A stretch of DNA of 64,000 nucleotides from Anabaena sphaerica FACHB-251 (GTDB taxonomy: Bacteria > Cyanobacteriota > Cyanobacteriia > Cyanobacteriales > Nostocaceae). Every line of letters starts with the position of its first letter. Position 1 is the first letter of the stretch. The stretch covers positions 212,542 through 276,541 of the forward strand of contig NZ_JACJQU010000006.1 of the NCBI RefSeq assembly GCF_014696825.1, written 5' to 3'. Shown in pieces: positions 37,084-45,546 of this stretch. The notes under the pieces were generated by a model. It worked only from the letters and a program-made list of their open reading frames with translations, was not told the DNA's origin and searched no databases. The position numbers were made by a program, and so were the translations under genes.

Positions 37084-38433
37084 CTAGATAGATACTGAAG
37101 CTGTGGGATTACTATTATTCGTATGTAACTCTGCATCAACTGATGCTTCATTATTTACACGGATAATCTTTGCTCCTAGTTGCTGCAACTTCATATCCAG
37201 GCGATCATAACCACGATCTAGGTGATTTAATCCTTGAATAGTGGTTTGTCCTTCTGCGGCTAGTCCAGCAATAACCAAGGCTGCGGATGCCCGCAAGTCT
37301 GTGCCTATTACTGGTGCGCCGGATAAAGTTGGCACACCACGAACAAAAGCAGTATTACCTTTAACGCGAATATCTGCCCCCAAGCGATTTAACTCAGAAG
37401 CATGACGCAGACGATTTTCAAACACAGATTCATTAATGATGCTGTCACCTTCCGCCAAAGTCAGCAATGCCATAAATGGCGCTTGCATATCTGTGGGAAA
37501 ACCCGGATGAGGTAAAGTATCAATATCTGTAGCTCTGAGTTTTTTTGCTGGCAAAACGCGCAAACAGTCTGAGCTTTCCTCAATGATAGGTACGCCAATA
37601 TCTCGCAACTTGGCAATGACGGGAATTAAATGATCCGGTGCTACTGGAGACAGTAACAGTTCCGAGCGAGTGATTGCTCCAGCGAGTAAAAAAGTTCCTG
37701 TTTCAATGCGATCAGGAATAATGCTGTAGTCAGTAGAATGTAATTTGTCAACACCAACGATGGTAATGGTACTTGTGCCTGCACCTTGAATTTTTGCTCC
37801 CATTGAATTACAGAAGTTAGCTAAATCTACTACTTCTGGTTCTCTGGCCGCATTTTCAAGGATAGTCTCCCCATCGGCTAGGGTAGCTGCCATCATCAAG
37901 GTTTCGGTTGCACCGACGCTAGGAGTATCTAAGTAAATTTTCGCTCCTTTCAACCTGCCATTACTACCAGGAACGTAGGCATTACAAATACCATGCTCAA
38001 TTTGCACTTCCGCGCCCATTGCTTGCAGCCCTCTGACGTGCAAATCTACTGGTCTAGCACCAATGGCACAACCCCCCGGTAGTGGCATCTGTGCTATTCC
38101 CAGTCGCGCCAAAATTGGACCGATGGCAAAAAAACTGGCTCGCAGTTGGGTGACAAGTTCATAGGGCGCTTTGGATGTGCTAATTTCCCTGGCATTGACA
38201 TCTAAAATGTCACCTTTTCTGGTTAAGCACAAACCTAAAGCTGATAAAACTTGTCCCATGCGCTCTACATCCGCTAATAAGGGGACGTTGCGAATACGAC
38301 AATCTCCTGAACAAAGCAAAGCTCCAGCCATGATCACCAATGCTGAATTTTTTGCCCCGCTAATTCTTACATGACCTTGCAAAGAATGTCCACCCCAAAT
38401 TTGCAAGACTGAGGAGTCTGCTTCGGGTGGCAA
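37084..38433 (-). CDS. murA: UDP-N-acetylglucosamine 1-carboxyvinyltransferase
   Basis: 449 residues from a TTG at 38433, or 460 if translation starts at the ATT at 38466. The enzyme transfers enolpyruvate to UDP-GlcNAc, the first step of peptidoglycan precursor synthesis. Seen: [17 protein letters not shown] at the N-terminus, the loop cysteine in [15 protein letters not shown] (C122 here), [10 protein letters not shown] and [16 protein letters not shown]. The frame is open upstream but has no ATG or GTG. The only good ribosome site (GGAGG) is seven bases before the ATT codon, and the TTG has none. The start is therefore uncertain. Confidence 0.95.
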   Translation of the reverse strand: MPPEADSSVLQIWGGHSLQGHVRISGAKNSALVIMAGALLCSGDCRIRNVPLLADVERMGQVLSALGLCLTRKGDILDVNAREISTSKAPYELVTQLRASFFAIGPILARLGIAQMPLPGGCAIGARPVDLHVRGLQAMGAEVQIEHGICNAYVPGSNGRLKGAKIYLDTPSVGATETLMMAATLADGETILENAAREPEVVDLANFCNSMGAKIQGAGTSTITIVGVDKLHSTDYSIIPDRIETGTFLLAGAITRSELLLSPVAPDHLIPVIAKLRDIGVPIIEESSDCLRVLPAKKLRATDIDTLPHPGFPTDMQAPFMALLTLAEGDSIINESVFENRLRHASELNRLGADIRVKGNTAFVRGVPTLSGAPVIGTDLRASAALVIAGLAAEGQTTIQGLNHLDRGYDRLDMKLQQLGAKIIRVNNEASVDAELHTNNSNPTASVSI

Positions 38434-38463
38434 CTTGCCATCTGGTAAGCCGCTAGAAGAATT

Positions 38464-38478
38464 AATAAGCCTACCTCC
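38464..38478 (-). promoter_or_regulatory. Ribosome binding site before a possible ATT start of murA
   Basis: GGAGG (38474-38478 on the minus strand) is followed by seven bases and an in-frame ATT at 38466. No ATG, GTG or TTG lies at useful spacing. If used, the product begins [17 protein letters not shown]. Confidence 0.45.
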
Positions 38479-38554
38479 AACAAATAAGTAATAATAAAGG
38501 TTTGAAGTTGGTTTCGATTCTACAGTAAAGAGTTGGTTTGTCTACATTTTCTTT

Positions 38555-38718
38555 GGTCATTAGTCATTGGTCATTAGTCATTAGTTAGTTGTAACCTATT
38601 CCCTATTCCCTATTCCCTATTCCCTATTCCCTGTTCCCTATTCCCTATTCCCTATTCCCTATTCCCCGTTCCCTGTTCCCTGTTCCCTGTTCCCCGTTCC
38701 CTATTCCCCGTTCCCTAT
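38555..38718. repeat. Long array of 7-base repeats (TAGTCAT, then TTCCCTA/TTCCCTG)
   Basis: Four units of the TAGTCAT/TGGTCAT type (38555-38585) and about seventeen units of CCCTATT, CCCTGTT and CCCCGTT (38595-38718), the longest heptamer array in the window. It lies between murA and the tRNA gene. The remaining gap holds only AT-rich sequence with the tRNA promoter not recognisable. Confidence 0.9.
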
Positions 38719-38787
38719 GAAGAATTATATTGACAATCTGAAATATTTAAGCAATAATGGGAAATTGGTGATAAGATATTAATGCCA

Positions 38788-38869
38788 GCGGAACTGGCGG
38801 AATTGGCAGACGCGCTAGATTCAGGTTCTAGTGCCGCAAGGCTTCCGGGTTCAAGTCCCGGGTTCCGCA
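38788..38869 (+). tRNA. tRNA-Leu (anticodon CAG)
   Basis: Acceptor arms GCGGAAC and GTTCCGC pair fully. The anticodon stem CTAGA/TCTAG encloses the loop TTCAGGT, giving anticodon CAG at 38822-38824. A long variable arm and the T-loop GGTTCAAGTCC are present, as expected for a type II tRNA. CCA is not encoded (the gene is followed by TATT). It reads CUG codons. Confidence 0.95.
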
Positions 38870-38938
38870 TATTTTGTTTTGATGTTCTTTATTTTGGTTT
38901 TAGATCAATCTAAAATCCAAAATCTAAAATCTAAAATT

Positions 38939-39721
38939 GTGTTGACCAGTTTACAAAATTCCCTAGTTAAGCAAATCCGCAAGCTGCACTCTACCAAAGA
39001 GAGGCATAAGCAGCAGTTATTTTTACTGGAAGGTACGCACTTGTTGGAAGAAGCTTGTGCGGTGAATTACCCTTTAGAGGTGGTATGTTGTACTCCTCAA
39101 TGGCAAATCGCACATCCTCAATTATGGCAAGTGGCTTGTAATCAGTGCGATCGCGCAGAAATAGTCAGTGAAGAAGTTTTAGCAGCGATCGCCACCACAG
39201 TACAACCAGATGGTGTGGTAGCGACTGCAAAACGGGGTGAAGAGGAAGCCCAAGTTCCTTTGACGGGGTTGGTTCTAGCTGTGGAAACTCTACAAGATCC
39301 AGGTAATTTGGGAACTATAATTCGGACTGCGGCCGCTGCGGGTGCGTCTGGTTTATGGTTGAGTGATGATAGTGTCGATTTAGATAACCCCAAGGTTTTA
39401 CGTGCCTCTGCTGGGCAGTGGTTTCGTTTAAATAAGGCAGTGAGTGAAGATTTAAAAGCGACAGTCCAACAATGTCAGCAGGCGGGAATGCAGGTAATTG
39501 CTACCTTACCCACTGCCAGTTTAACTTATTGGCAAGTAGATTGGCGCAAACCTAGTTTGATTTTACTGGGAAATGAAGGTGCTGGTTTACCAGATGATTT
39601 AGCAGCAATGGCGGATACCCAAGTTAAAATTCCCCTCAGTCCTGGAGTAGAATCCTTGAATGTGGCGATCGCAGCAGCTTTAATGTTATATGAAGCCCAA
39701 AGACAAAAAATTTATGGGTGA
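38939..39721 (+). CDS. TrmH/SpoU family RNA 2'-O-methyltransferase
   Basis: 260 residues. An N-terminal substrate-binding domain (NSLVKQIRKLHSTKERHKQ, FLLEGTHLLEEA) precedes the SPOUT knot: motif 1 in ALQ-type ETLQDPGNLGTIIRTAAAAG, motif 2 in LILLGNEGAGLP and motif 3 in IPLSPGVESLNVAIAAALMLYE. It methylates a ribose in rRNA or tRNA using S-adenosylmethionine. I start it at GTG 38939, after a repeat-like TCTAAAATC stretch; the frame is open back into the tRNA gene, so an upstream ATG at 38882 cannot be excluded. It follows tRNA-Leu by 70 bases. Confidence 0.88.
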   Translation: MLTSLQNSLVKQIRKLHSTKERHKQQLFLLEGTHLLEEACAVNYPLEVVCCTPQWQIAHPQLWQVACNQCDRAEIVSEEVLAAIATTVQPDGVVATAKRGEEEAQVPLTGLVLAVETLQDPGNLGTIIRTAAAAGASGLWLSDDSVDLDNPKVLRASAGQWFRLNKAVSEDLKATVQQCQQAGMQVIATLPTASLTYWQVDWRKPSLILLGNEGAGLPDDLAAMADTQVKIPLSPGVESLNVAIAAALMLYEAQRQKIYG

Positions 39722-39729
39722 TTCAGTTC

Positions 39730-39978
39730 TTAACTTTTCTGTTTTTTGTCTTTCTGTGCCAAATATTGTTCAATGTCAGCAACTGCATCTTCTAAAGCAG
39801 CTAGATCAATATTTTCCGTGTTTTTACTGTTTGGTTTGTGAGAGGCGTTACTGGTTTCAATTTCTGATATCACTTGATTCTCAGTGGAATTTACCTGCAA
39901 GATATCTTCTAACTGAGTGAGGGATTGCTGAAACTCTTGAGCAGCAGCGCAACGCTGATGGTGGTTAATAGGTTTCAT
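39730..39978 (-). CDS. Hypothetical small acidic protein
   Basis: 82 residues: KPINHHQRCAAAQEFQQSL then an acidic middle and AALEDAVADIEQYLAQKDKK. Predicted helical with no signal peptide or motif. The stop is 9 bases from the convergent methyltransferase stop. Codon use and the repeated amphipathic pattern suggest a real gene, probably cyanobacterial, of unknown function. Confidence 0.6.
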   Translation of the reverse strand: MKPINHHQRCAAAQEFQQSLTQLEDILQVNSTENQVISEIETSNASHKPNSKNTENIDLAALEDAVADIEQYLAQKDKKQKS

Positions 39979-40256
39979 AATCTTGATGGGAGAATTATTA
40001 TTTATGAGTTGAATTGTGGATTACAGTTGCTAATCTCGTCAATTTGAGCAATATAAAATTAATAAAATTATTATGATAGCTATCTGCTGACCATATTTAA
40101 TTTAGTATCAATTTTACACATTAACAGGCTTGACTGCCAAATCAGTAGGATTGCTAGGAAGCCAAAACTGCTGCGACGGATTTTTAACCAATCAGTTAAC
40201 AGATTGACAAATGACAACTGATAACTGAGAACTAAATAGTTTGGAGGGTGGTAGAC

Positions 40257-40826
40257 ATGAATCAATTAATTAAAAAAGTTGTTATTGGGTTGGGTACAGT
40301 TGTTATTGTTGTCAGTTTGATGGGGTGTGATAGCTTATTTCCTCCTGCTGGTGATCTTGTGGAAAGGGTGAGTGATGGTGATACAGTGGCGTTAATAGGT
40401 ACTGATAATCAGAAATTTACAGTCCGGTTTGCTTGTGTGGATGCACCAGAAGTACCTCACTCCAAAAAGGAAAAGAGTAGTAGACAGGTTCGGGATATGA
40501 ATCAATTTAATTGGGGTGTAAAAGCACAAACACGAGTAGAGGAACTGATAAAACAGTCAGGAAATCGCGTCAAGTTGAATATTATAGAGAGCGATCGCTA
40601 TGGTAGAAAAGTTGCAGAAGTGCGTTTAAAAGATGGAACTTTGGTTCAACAAATTTTGTTACAGGAAGGTTTAGCTAAAGTTTATCGTCCTTATTTAAGC
40701 AAGTGTCCTAGTAAAGATATAGTCCAACAAGCCGAAACACAAGCACAACAGCAAAAGATTGGTGTTTGGAGTGATAAAAAATTTGTTGATCCTTGGGAAT
40801 ATCGGAAGCTGAGTAAGGTTAATTAA
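40257..40826 (+). CDS. Thermonuclease (SNase) family lipoprotein
   Basis: 189 residues. A lipoprotein signal peptide (KKVVIGLGTVVIVVSLMGCDS) places the cysteine at the lipobox, so the protein should be anchored in the envelope. The nuclease domain has RVSDGDTVAL, the FACVDAPEVPH arginine-free variant of the first active-site loop, ESDRYGRKVAEVRL with the glutamate/arginine pair, and QILLQEGLAKVYRPYL. SNase proteins cut DNA or RNA with Ca2+. The ATG at 40257 is chosen because GGAGG lies nine bases upstream; a GTG at 40248 is too close to it. Confidence 0.88.
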   Translation: MNQLIKKVVIGLGTVVIVVSLMGCDSLFPPAGDLVERVSDGDTVALIGTDNQKFTVRFACVDAPEVPHSKKEKSSRQVRDMNQFNWGVKAQTRVEELIKQSGNRVKLNIIESDRYGRKVAEVRLKDGTLVQQILLQEGLAKVYRPYLSKCPSKDIVQQAETQAQQQKIGVWSDKKFVDPWEYRKLSKVN

Positions 40827-40895
40827 CAGGACTGCTAAGATGTAGGTTCAAACAAGCAGCTATAGCAGCTACACGAGGACTCACGAGGACTTAAG

Positions 40896-41558
40896 ATGCA
40901 GTTTGCACCTCTATTTCCGATAGTTTATCGCATACTTCAACTCAGTTTTCCCCACTGTCTCTGGAATGGGGATAGTAACAGTAAAGCGATCGCACTCACG
41001 TTTGATGATGGTCCTCATCCTCAATACACACCCCAAGTATTGACAGTTTTAGAACGTTACAACATAACAGCTAGTTTTTTCTGGTTGGGTGCTTGTGTCA
41101 ACCGTTCACCTCATATTGCCAAAGCTGTGAAAGATAGAGGACATTGGATAGGGTTACATGGTTATGAACATCATTCTTTTCCCACCCTGTCCTCAACTCA
41201 ACTTAAACAGAGTTTAGAAAAAACCCAAGTTGCTATTTACAATGCTTGTGAATTAGAACCTGAACAAGTCCGCGATGTGCGTCCTCCCAATGGTTTTTTT
41301 ACACCCAAAACTTTAAAATTATTTCAACAATGGAATTATAGACCAGTAATGTGGAGTGTTGTACCAGAAGACTGGGTGCGTCCTGGTGTATCTGTTGTTG
41401 TTAAACGAGTGCTGGAACAGGTAACAGGAGGATCACTGATAGTATTACATGATGGGGTTTGTGGTGGACAAGATGTGGCAGAAACTATCAAAATCTTAAT
41501 TCCCCAACTATTAAAACAAGGCTATCAATTTGTCACAGTTGATCAGTTATGGCGTTGA
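40896..41558 (+). CDS. Polysaccharide deacetylase (NodB domain)
   Basis: 220 residues. NodB motifs are LTFDDGPHPQYTPQVL (catalytic and metal aspartates), GLHGYEHHSFP (H-x3-H type metal site), RPPNGFF and the C-terminal LIVLHDGV. It removes N-acetyl or other acetyl groups from cell-wall or exopolysaccharide. A short hydrophobic start (APLFPIVYRILQLSF) might act as a membrane anchor. It follows the nuclease gene by 70 bases on the same strand, so the two may be one operon. Confidence 0.88.
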   Translation: MQFAPLFPIVYRILQLSFPHCLWNGDSNSKAIALTFDDGPHPQYTPQVLTVLERYNITASFFWLGACVNRSPHIAKAVKDRGHWIGLHGYEHHSFPTLSSTQLKQSLEKTQVAIYNACELEPEQVRDVRPPNGFFTPKTLKLFQQWNYRPVMWSVVPEDWVRPGVSVVVKRVLEQVTGGSLIVLHDGVCGGQDVAETIKILIPQLLKQGYQFVTVDQLWR

Positions 41559-41567
41559 TCCCCCCAA

Positions 41568-41587
41568 CCCCCCTTGAGAAGGGGGGA
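41568..41587. repeat. CCCCCC/GGGGGG hairpin
   Basis: A stem of six G-C pairs with a TTGAGAA loop, directly after the deacetylase stop and before the convergent ATPase gene. No T run follows on either strand, so termination would have to be weak; it may be a dispersed element. Confidence 0.6.
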
Positions 41588-41622
41588 TAAAATTCTCCAA
41601 TTCTCCTTTTTAAAAGCGATTT

Positions 41623-42399
41623 TCATAAAGGAGAAACTGCACAAACCTGTAAACCGACAGGAGTGTTAATAATTAAAGATTCTACACCAAAAACTTCAGC
41701 AATATTATGTGGTGTTAGCACAGTTTCCGGTGTACCAACTTCCCAAAGATGACCTTGTTTTAATAAAGCAATGCGAGAACTATAACGGGCAGCTAAATTT
41801 AATTCATGTAAAACTGTGACGATGGTTAATTGTTGTAATTGATTGAGATTTTTGAGTAATTCTAATAACTGAAGTTGATAATTTATATCTAAATAAGTAG
41901 TCGGTTCATCTAATAATAATACCTTGGGTTCTTGTGCCAAAGCCAAAGCTAAAAAAGCCCGTTGTCTTTCACCTCCAGAAAGTTCTTCAACCAAGCGATC
42001 GCTAAAATTTTCAAGTTGTGTTTTTTGAATTGCTATCTCAACTATTTGTTGATCATTACCAGTTAATTCCCATTGCCACCAAGGTTGATGGGGAGTCCTT
42101 CCTAAACTTACCAATTGACGCACAGTTAAACCAGCAGGAATAGGTTGTTGTTGTGGTAAAAGTGCCAATTTTTGAGCTACTAAATTAGGGGGTTGTGAAT
42201 GAATAGCTTTACCATCAAGTAAAATTACTCCCTGTTGAGGAGAAAGAATACGACTAATTAATTTTAATAAAGTAGACTTACCCGAACCATTAGCACCAAC
42301 TAAACTTAACCATTCTCCCGTTTGCAAAGATAAATTGACATCTTTAACAATTGGTAAAACAGTATAACCACCAGTGAGATTTTGTAATTCTAAAGGCAT
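41623..42399 (-). CDS. ABC transporter ATP-binding protein (iron-siderophore/cobalamin type)
   Basis: 258 residues. Walker A is GANGSGKST, the signature is ELSGGERQRAFLALA, Walker B is KVLLLDEPTTYLD and the switch histidine is in VTVLHELNLAAR. The order and the PAGLTVRQLVSLGRTPHQ segment match FecE/FhuC/BtuD-like ATPases. ATG 42399 is chosen; the frame upstream is made of AAAGTCA repeat units. It works with the FecCD-type permease encoded 197 bases upstream on the same strand. A binding protein is not in the window. Confidence 0.9.
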   Translation of the reverse strand: MPLELQNLTGGYTVLPIVKDVNLSLQTGEWLSLVGANGSGKSTLLKLISRILSPQQGVILLDGKAIHSQPPNLVAQKLALLPQQQPIPAGLTVRQLVSLGRTPHQPWWQWELTGNDQQIVEIAIQKTQLENFSDRLVEELSGGERQRAFLALALAQEPKVLLLDEPTTYLDINYQLQLLELLKNLNQLQQLTIVTVLHELNLAARYSSRIALLKQGHLWEVGTPETVLTPHNIAEVFGVESLIINTPVGLQVCAVSPL

Positions 42400-42453
42400 A
42401 ATTAACAAGTCAAAAGTCAAAGGTCAAAAGTAAGAAATCTTTGCATTTAAGTT

Positions 42454-42590
42454 AGGACTTACGCACAAGTCACGGAAGAATGAACCACGTTCACCGAAGG
42501 TGTTCCCGTTCGCGAAGCGTGCCGAAGGCATAGGGTAGGAACGAAGGACACGAAGGTAAGAAGGTTTAAGAGATATTTTGTGTAAGTCCT
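42454..42590. mobile_element. MITE-like 137-bp element with AGGACTTAC ends
   Basis: Terminal inverted repeats AGGACTTACGCACAA (42454-42468) and TTGTGTAAGTCCT (42578-42590). Inside lies the exact inverted copy (42482-42538) of the 57-base repeat at 18481-18537, followed by AACGAAGGACACGAAGG. No coding capacity. It separates the ABC permease and ATPase genes, so it would be transcribed inside their operon. Confidence 0.65.
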
Positions 42591-42596
42591 GTAAGT

Positions 42597-43601
42597 TTAT
42601 AATTTACCCAAACCACCTGAGCGACGATACAGCAACCAAATAAACAAAGGAGAACCTAACAAAGCAGTCACCGAACCTACAGGAAGTTCTACCGCACCGA
42701 GTCGCGCTAATAAATCTGCAAACATCAATAACCAAGCACCGGCTAAAGCTGAAAATGGCAAAACAAAACGGTTATCTGTACCTACAATTAACCTGACCGC
42801 ATGGGGAACAAGTAAACCGACAAAACCAATTAAACCAGCGATACTCACAGCACCTGCGGCTAATAAAGTGGCAATACCGCCAATTAATAAACGCGAACGT
42901 AATAAAGAAACACCCAACCCTACAGTTAAATCATCACCCAAAGCCAAAACATTGAGCGATCGCGCCAACAAACATCCACACAACAAAGCTACAATAATAT
43001 AAGGACTAGCAGTAGAAATTTCCGTCCAACCGCGACCATTTAAACTACCAACTAACCAACTTAACGCAATTTGTACCTGTCCATCTTCCGCCATTAATAA
43101 CAACGTACTCTGCACAGAACCGAACAAAGCACTAACAGCAACCCCTCCTAAAATCAACCTTTCCACAGAAATTCCCCCACCAGCACGACCGAGGAAAATA
43201 ACAAGAGCAGAAGTCAAAATTGCCCCCAACCAAGCAGCCAAAGGAATTGCCATTGGGAAGACTTGCAAAACAATCATAATAATCACAATTAACCCAGCAC
43301 CAGCAGAAATTCCCAAGATAAAAGGGTCAGCCAAACTATTACGTAACATCCCCTGTAAAAGAGCGCCAGACATACCCAAAGCCGCACCCACAACCAACGC
43401 TGCAACAATACGAGGTAGACGTAAATCCCAAAGAATAGTTTGTTTAATAGGGTCGCCTTCTCGTATCAAAGCTTGGTAAAAATCGGACATATTTAAAGGA
43501 ACAGCACCTTGAGAAAGGGAAACGAAAAAAGTGATAACCAAGGCGCTACAAATAAGTAAAATAGCCCAGAGTAGACGATATTTTGTGAAAATTTTCTGCA
43601 T
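42597..43601 (-). CDS. FecCD family ABC transporter permease
   Basis: 334 residues with about nine or ten membrane spans. Conserved parts are LRLPRIVAALVVGAALGMSGAL, LADPFILGISAGAG, VGLGVSLLRSRLLIGG and the GLIGFVGLLVPHAVRLIVG coupling loop. It forms the membrane channel for iron-siderophore, heme or cobalamin import. Upstream, TCAATAAATTGA at 43630-43641 is a short palindrome that could be a regulator site. The ATPase gene lies downstream, separated by a MITE-like element. Confidence 0.92.
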   Translation of the reverse strand: MQKIFTKYRLLWAILLICSALVITFFVSLSQGAVPLNMSDFYQALIREGDPIKQTILWDLRLPRIVAALVVGAALGMSGALLQGMLRNSLADPFILGISAGAGLIVIIMIVLQVFPMAIPLAAWLGAILTSALVIFLGRAGGGISVERLILGGVAVSALFGSVQSTLLLMAEDGQVQIALSWLVGSLNGRGWTEISTASPYIIVALLCGCLLARSLNVLALGDDLTVGLGVSLLRSRLLIGGIATLLAAGAVSIAGLIGFVGLLVPHAVRLIVGTDNRFVLPFSALAGAWLLMFADLLARLGAVELPVGSVTALLGSPLFIWLLYRRSGGLGKL

Positions 43602-43799
43602 TTTTTATTTGCAGTAGAGAGTGTAACAGTCAATAAATTGAGAAGTTGCTTCTGTTTCAGGATGCAAAAAAATGTAAATCATGATTTGACAATCTTTCAT
43701 TTGCGAAAATCACATTTATATTTTAATACAGTTTAGGTGTTGCCAGAAAAATAATGAATGTAGCCTAATTTAACAAATATTAGAGATTTTTGCTTATGG

Positions 43800-45023
43800 A
43801 TGGGGAATACTAGAATTAGATTCCTTCTCACATCCGAGCAAACTTATACCAATATGGACTGGACAACACCACTCAAAGCCCAACAGACTGATTTTATTCA
43901 AAGACTGAAATCTAGTGACTTCCTGCATTGTGACAAACAAGGCCAGCATAGTGAACTAACTGTCATATCTGGAGAGAGGTTAAAGCAATTACGGGATTTT
44001 TGCTGGGAGATGGTGAAAAAGTATAAACCACACGACCCCAAAAATTACTTTATCAACAAAATGAAGGGAAAACTGGGTGAAGAAGTTGTCAAAACTCGGT
44101 TAGGTAATTTTGTCACAGAAGTGGACTATGAAAAGCGCGTTGGTGGTGATGGAAAAGTTGATTTTACCCTAACGTCTGACCCAGAAGTGGGTATTCAGGT
44201 AAAAGCCCGTAATGGTAAATTTGATGAAATTAAATGGATAATTAGCCAAGAAGAGATTGAAAAAAATGCGGTTCTAGTTTGTATTTTAATTCAAGAAGAA
44301 GTGAGCGAGGCTGAGACTAAATACAATCTGATTTTGGCAGGATTTTTACCAACCGATATAATTACATCTGCTGATGGTAAAGCCTTGGTAGGGATAGATG
44401 AGTTACTTTATTCTGGGGGTTTACGCTGCTATTTAGAAAGTTTGGCATCTTCTGAAGTTGATGAATATATGCGTCTAGGAGATGAGTGTGTAAAGAAAGA
44501 AGATTATCGAGGTGCTGTTAGTTATTATTCTCAAGTATTGCAACTGCAACCAAATAATGTAGATGCTTACAATCAAAGGGGACGTACCATGTATTATTTA
44601 GGAGATAAGGATGGTGCAATTAAGGATTTTAACCAAGCTATTAGGATTGATCCTAACTTTGCTAATGCTTACAACGGTCGAGGAGTTAGCCGTTCTGATT
44701 TAGGAGATAAGGATGGTGCAATTGAGGATTACACTCAGGCTATCAAAATTGATCCTCAATATGCAGATGCTTACAACAACCGAGGTTTTGATCGTTATGA
44801 ATTAGGAGATAAACAGGGTGCGATTGAGGATTACACTCAGGCAATCAAAATTGATCCTCAATATGCAGATGCTTACTGGAAAAGAGGTGTTGCTTGTTCT
44901 GATTTAAGAGCGAAGCGGCGTGCAATTCGTGATTTCCAAAAAGCAGCAGATATATACAAAAGAGAAGGTCAGGAAAAAGACTATCAAGATGCTATGGAGG
45001 AAATCAGAAAGTTGAGCCAATAA
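43800..45023 (+). CDS. Nuclease-like (DUF4365-type) domain fused to TPR repeats
   Basis: 407 residues. The middle region (about 85-210) has a PD-(D/E)xK-like core: KLGEEVVKTRLGNF (E94/E95), GGDGKVDFTLTSD (D121) and EVGIQVKARNGK (Q133-x-K135). That is the D...QxK pattern of DUF4365 and restriction-like nucleases. Residues about 225-400 are four or five tetratricopeptide repeats (AYNQRGRTMYYLGDKDGAIK and following) with nearly identical 102-base DNA units. A start at M19 (MDWTTPLKAQQ) is also possible. It is a single gene, divergent from the permease, of unknown function; defence or a scaffolded nuclease is inference. Confidence 0.75.
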   Translation: MGNTRIRFLLTSEQTYTNMDWTTPLKAQQTDFIQRLKSSDFLHCDKQGQHSELTVISGERLKQLRDFCWEMVKKYKPHDPKNYFINKMKGKLGEEVVKTRLGNFVTEVDYEKRVGGDGKVDFTLTSDPEVGIQVKARNGKFDEIKWIISQEEIEKNAVLVCILIQEEVSEAETKYNLILAGFLPTDIITSADGKALVGIDELLYSGGLRCYLESLASSEVDEYMRLGDECVKKEDYRGAVSYYSQVLQLQPNNVDAYNQRGRTMYYLGDKDGAIKDFNQAIRIDPNFANAYNGRGVSRSDLGDKDGAIEDYTQAIKIDPQYADAYNNRGFDRYELGDKQGAIEDYTQAIKIDPQYADAYWKRGVACSDLRAKRRAIRDFQKAADIYKREGQEKDYQDAMEEIRKLSQ

Positions 45024-45062
45024 TTTATTTATGTCAACGGTTTAGTAATAAAAAATATAGGT

Positions 45063-45250
45063 TAGTTTAGGCAGTCGCAACCCAACGAAAAATAATCAAT
45101 TTTGGGTTTCATTGCTTCACCTCAACCTACATTACAGCAGTTTTCACATCATTACACCACACTCTTAATTACTCTCTGCGCCTCTGCGTCTCTGCGTGAA
45201 ATAAAAAATCAATATTTGTTGGGTTTCATGTCTTCAACCCAACCTACATA
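45063..45250. repeat. Dispersed repeats (GTAGGTTGGGTT and GCGTCTCTGCG families)
   Basis: Two partial copies of the GTAGGTTG family in inverse sense (about 45071-45130 and 45219-45250, each ending CAACCTAC) flank a copy of CTGCGCCTCTGCGTCTCTGC (45173-45202). A further GAACCACG-type copy fills 45440-45535. The 45024-45546 gap otherwise holds the HicB remnant described separately. Confidence 0.75.
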
Positions 45251-45254
45251 TAAA

Positions 45255-45356
45255 TTAAGCCACCTTCAAAGACTTACCTAAAACTTGCGATTCGGGAAGA
45301 CTAACAACAAAACATTCATCTTCTTGTGACCATTGAATAATAATCGTGTATTTCAT
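45255..45356 (-). pseudogene. HicB-like antitoxin, N-terminal remnant
   Basis: 33 codons from ATG 45356: MKYTIIIQWSQEDECFVVSL then PESQVLGKSLKVA and a stop. The first 22 residues match the start of HicB antitoxins (MKYTIxIxWSxED-x-x-VVSLPE). The rest of the fold (about 50 residues and a DNA-binding tail) is missing and no hicA toxin is adjacent. AAGGA lies immediately before the ATG. It may be a leftover of a lost hicAB locus. Confidence 0.65.
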
Positions 45357-45546
45357 TCCTTTCCTTTATTTCCTTGAAACAAACTTGTTAATTTTGCGTT
45401 TCTCTCTCTTTGCGCCTTTGCGTGAGAAAAATAACCCATCATCACCCACCCAAAATCTCTTTTAAACCTCTTCCCTTAGCTTCCTTCGCTTCTTCGTGGT
45501 TCATTCCTCCGTGTCCTCTGCGTCTGGAGCGGTTCGTTAAAAAAAC

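Noticed and set aside
38831-38938. Upstream part of the RNA methyltransferase frame
   Set aside because: It overlaps the tRNA-Leu gene; the family start is after the GTG at 38939.
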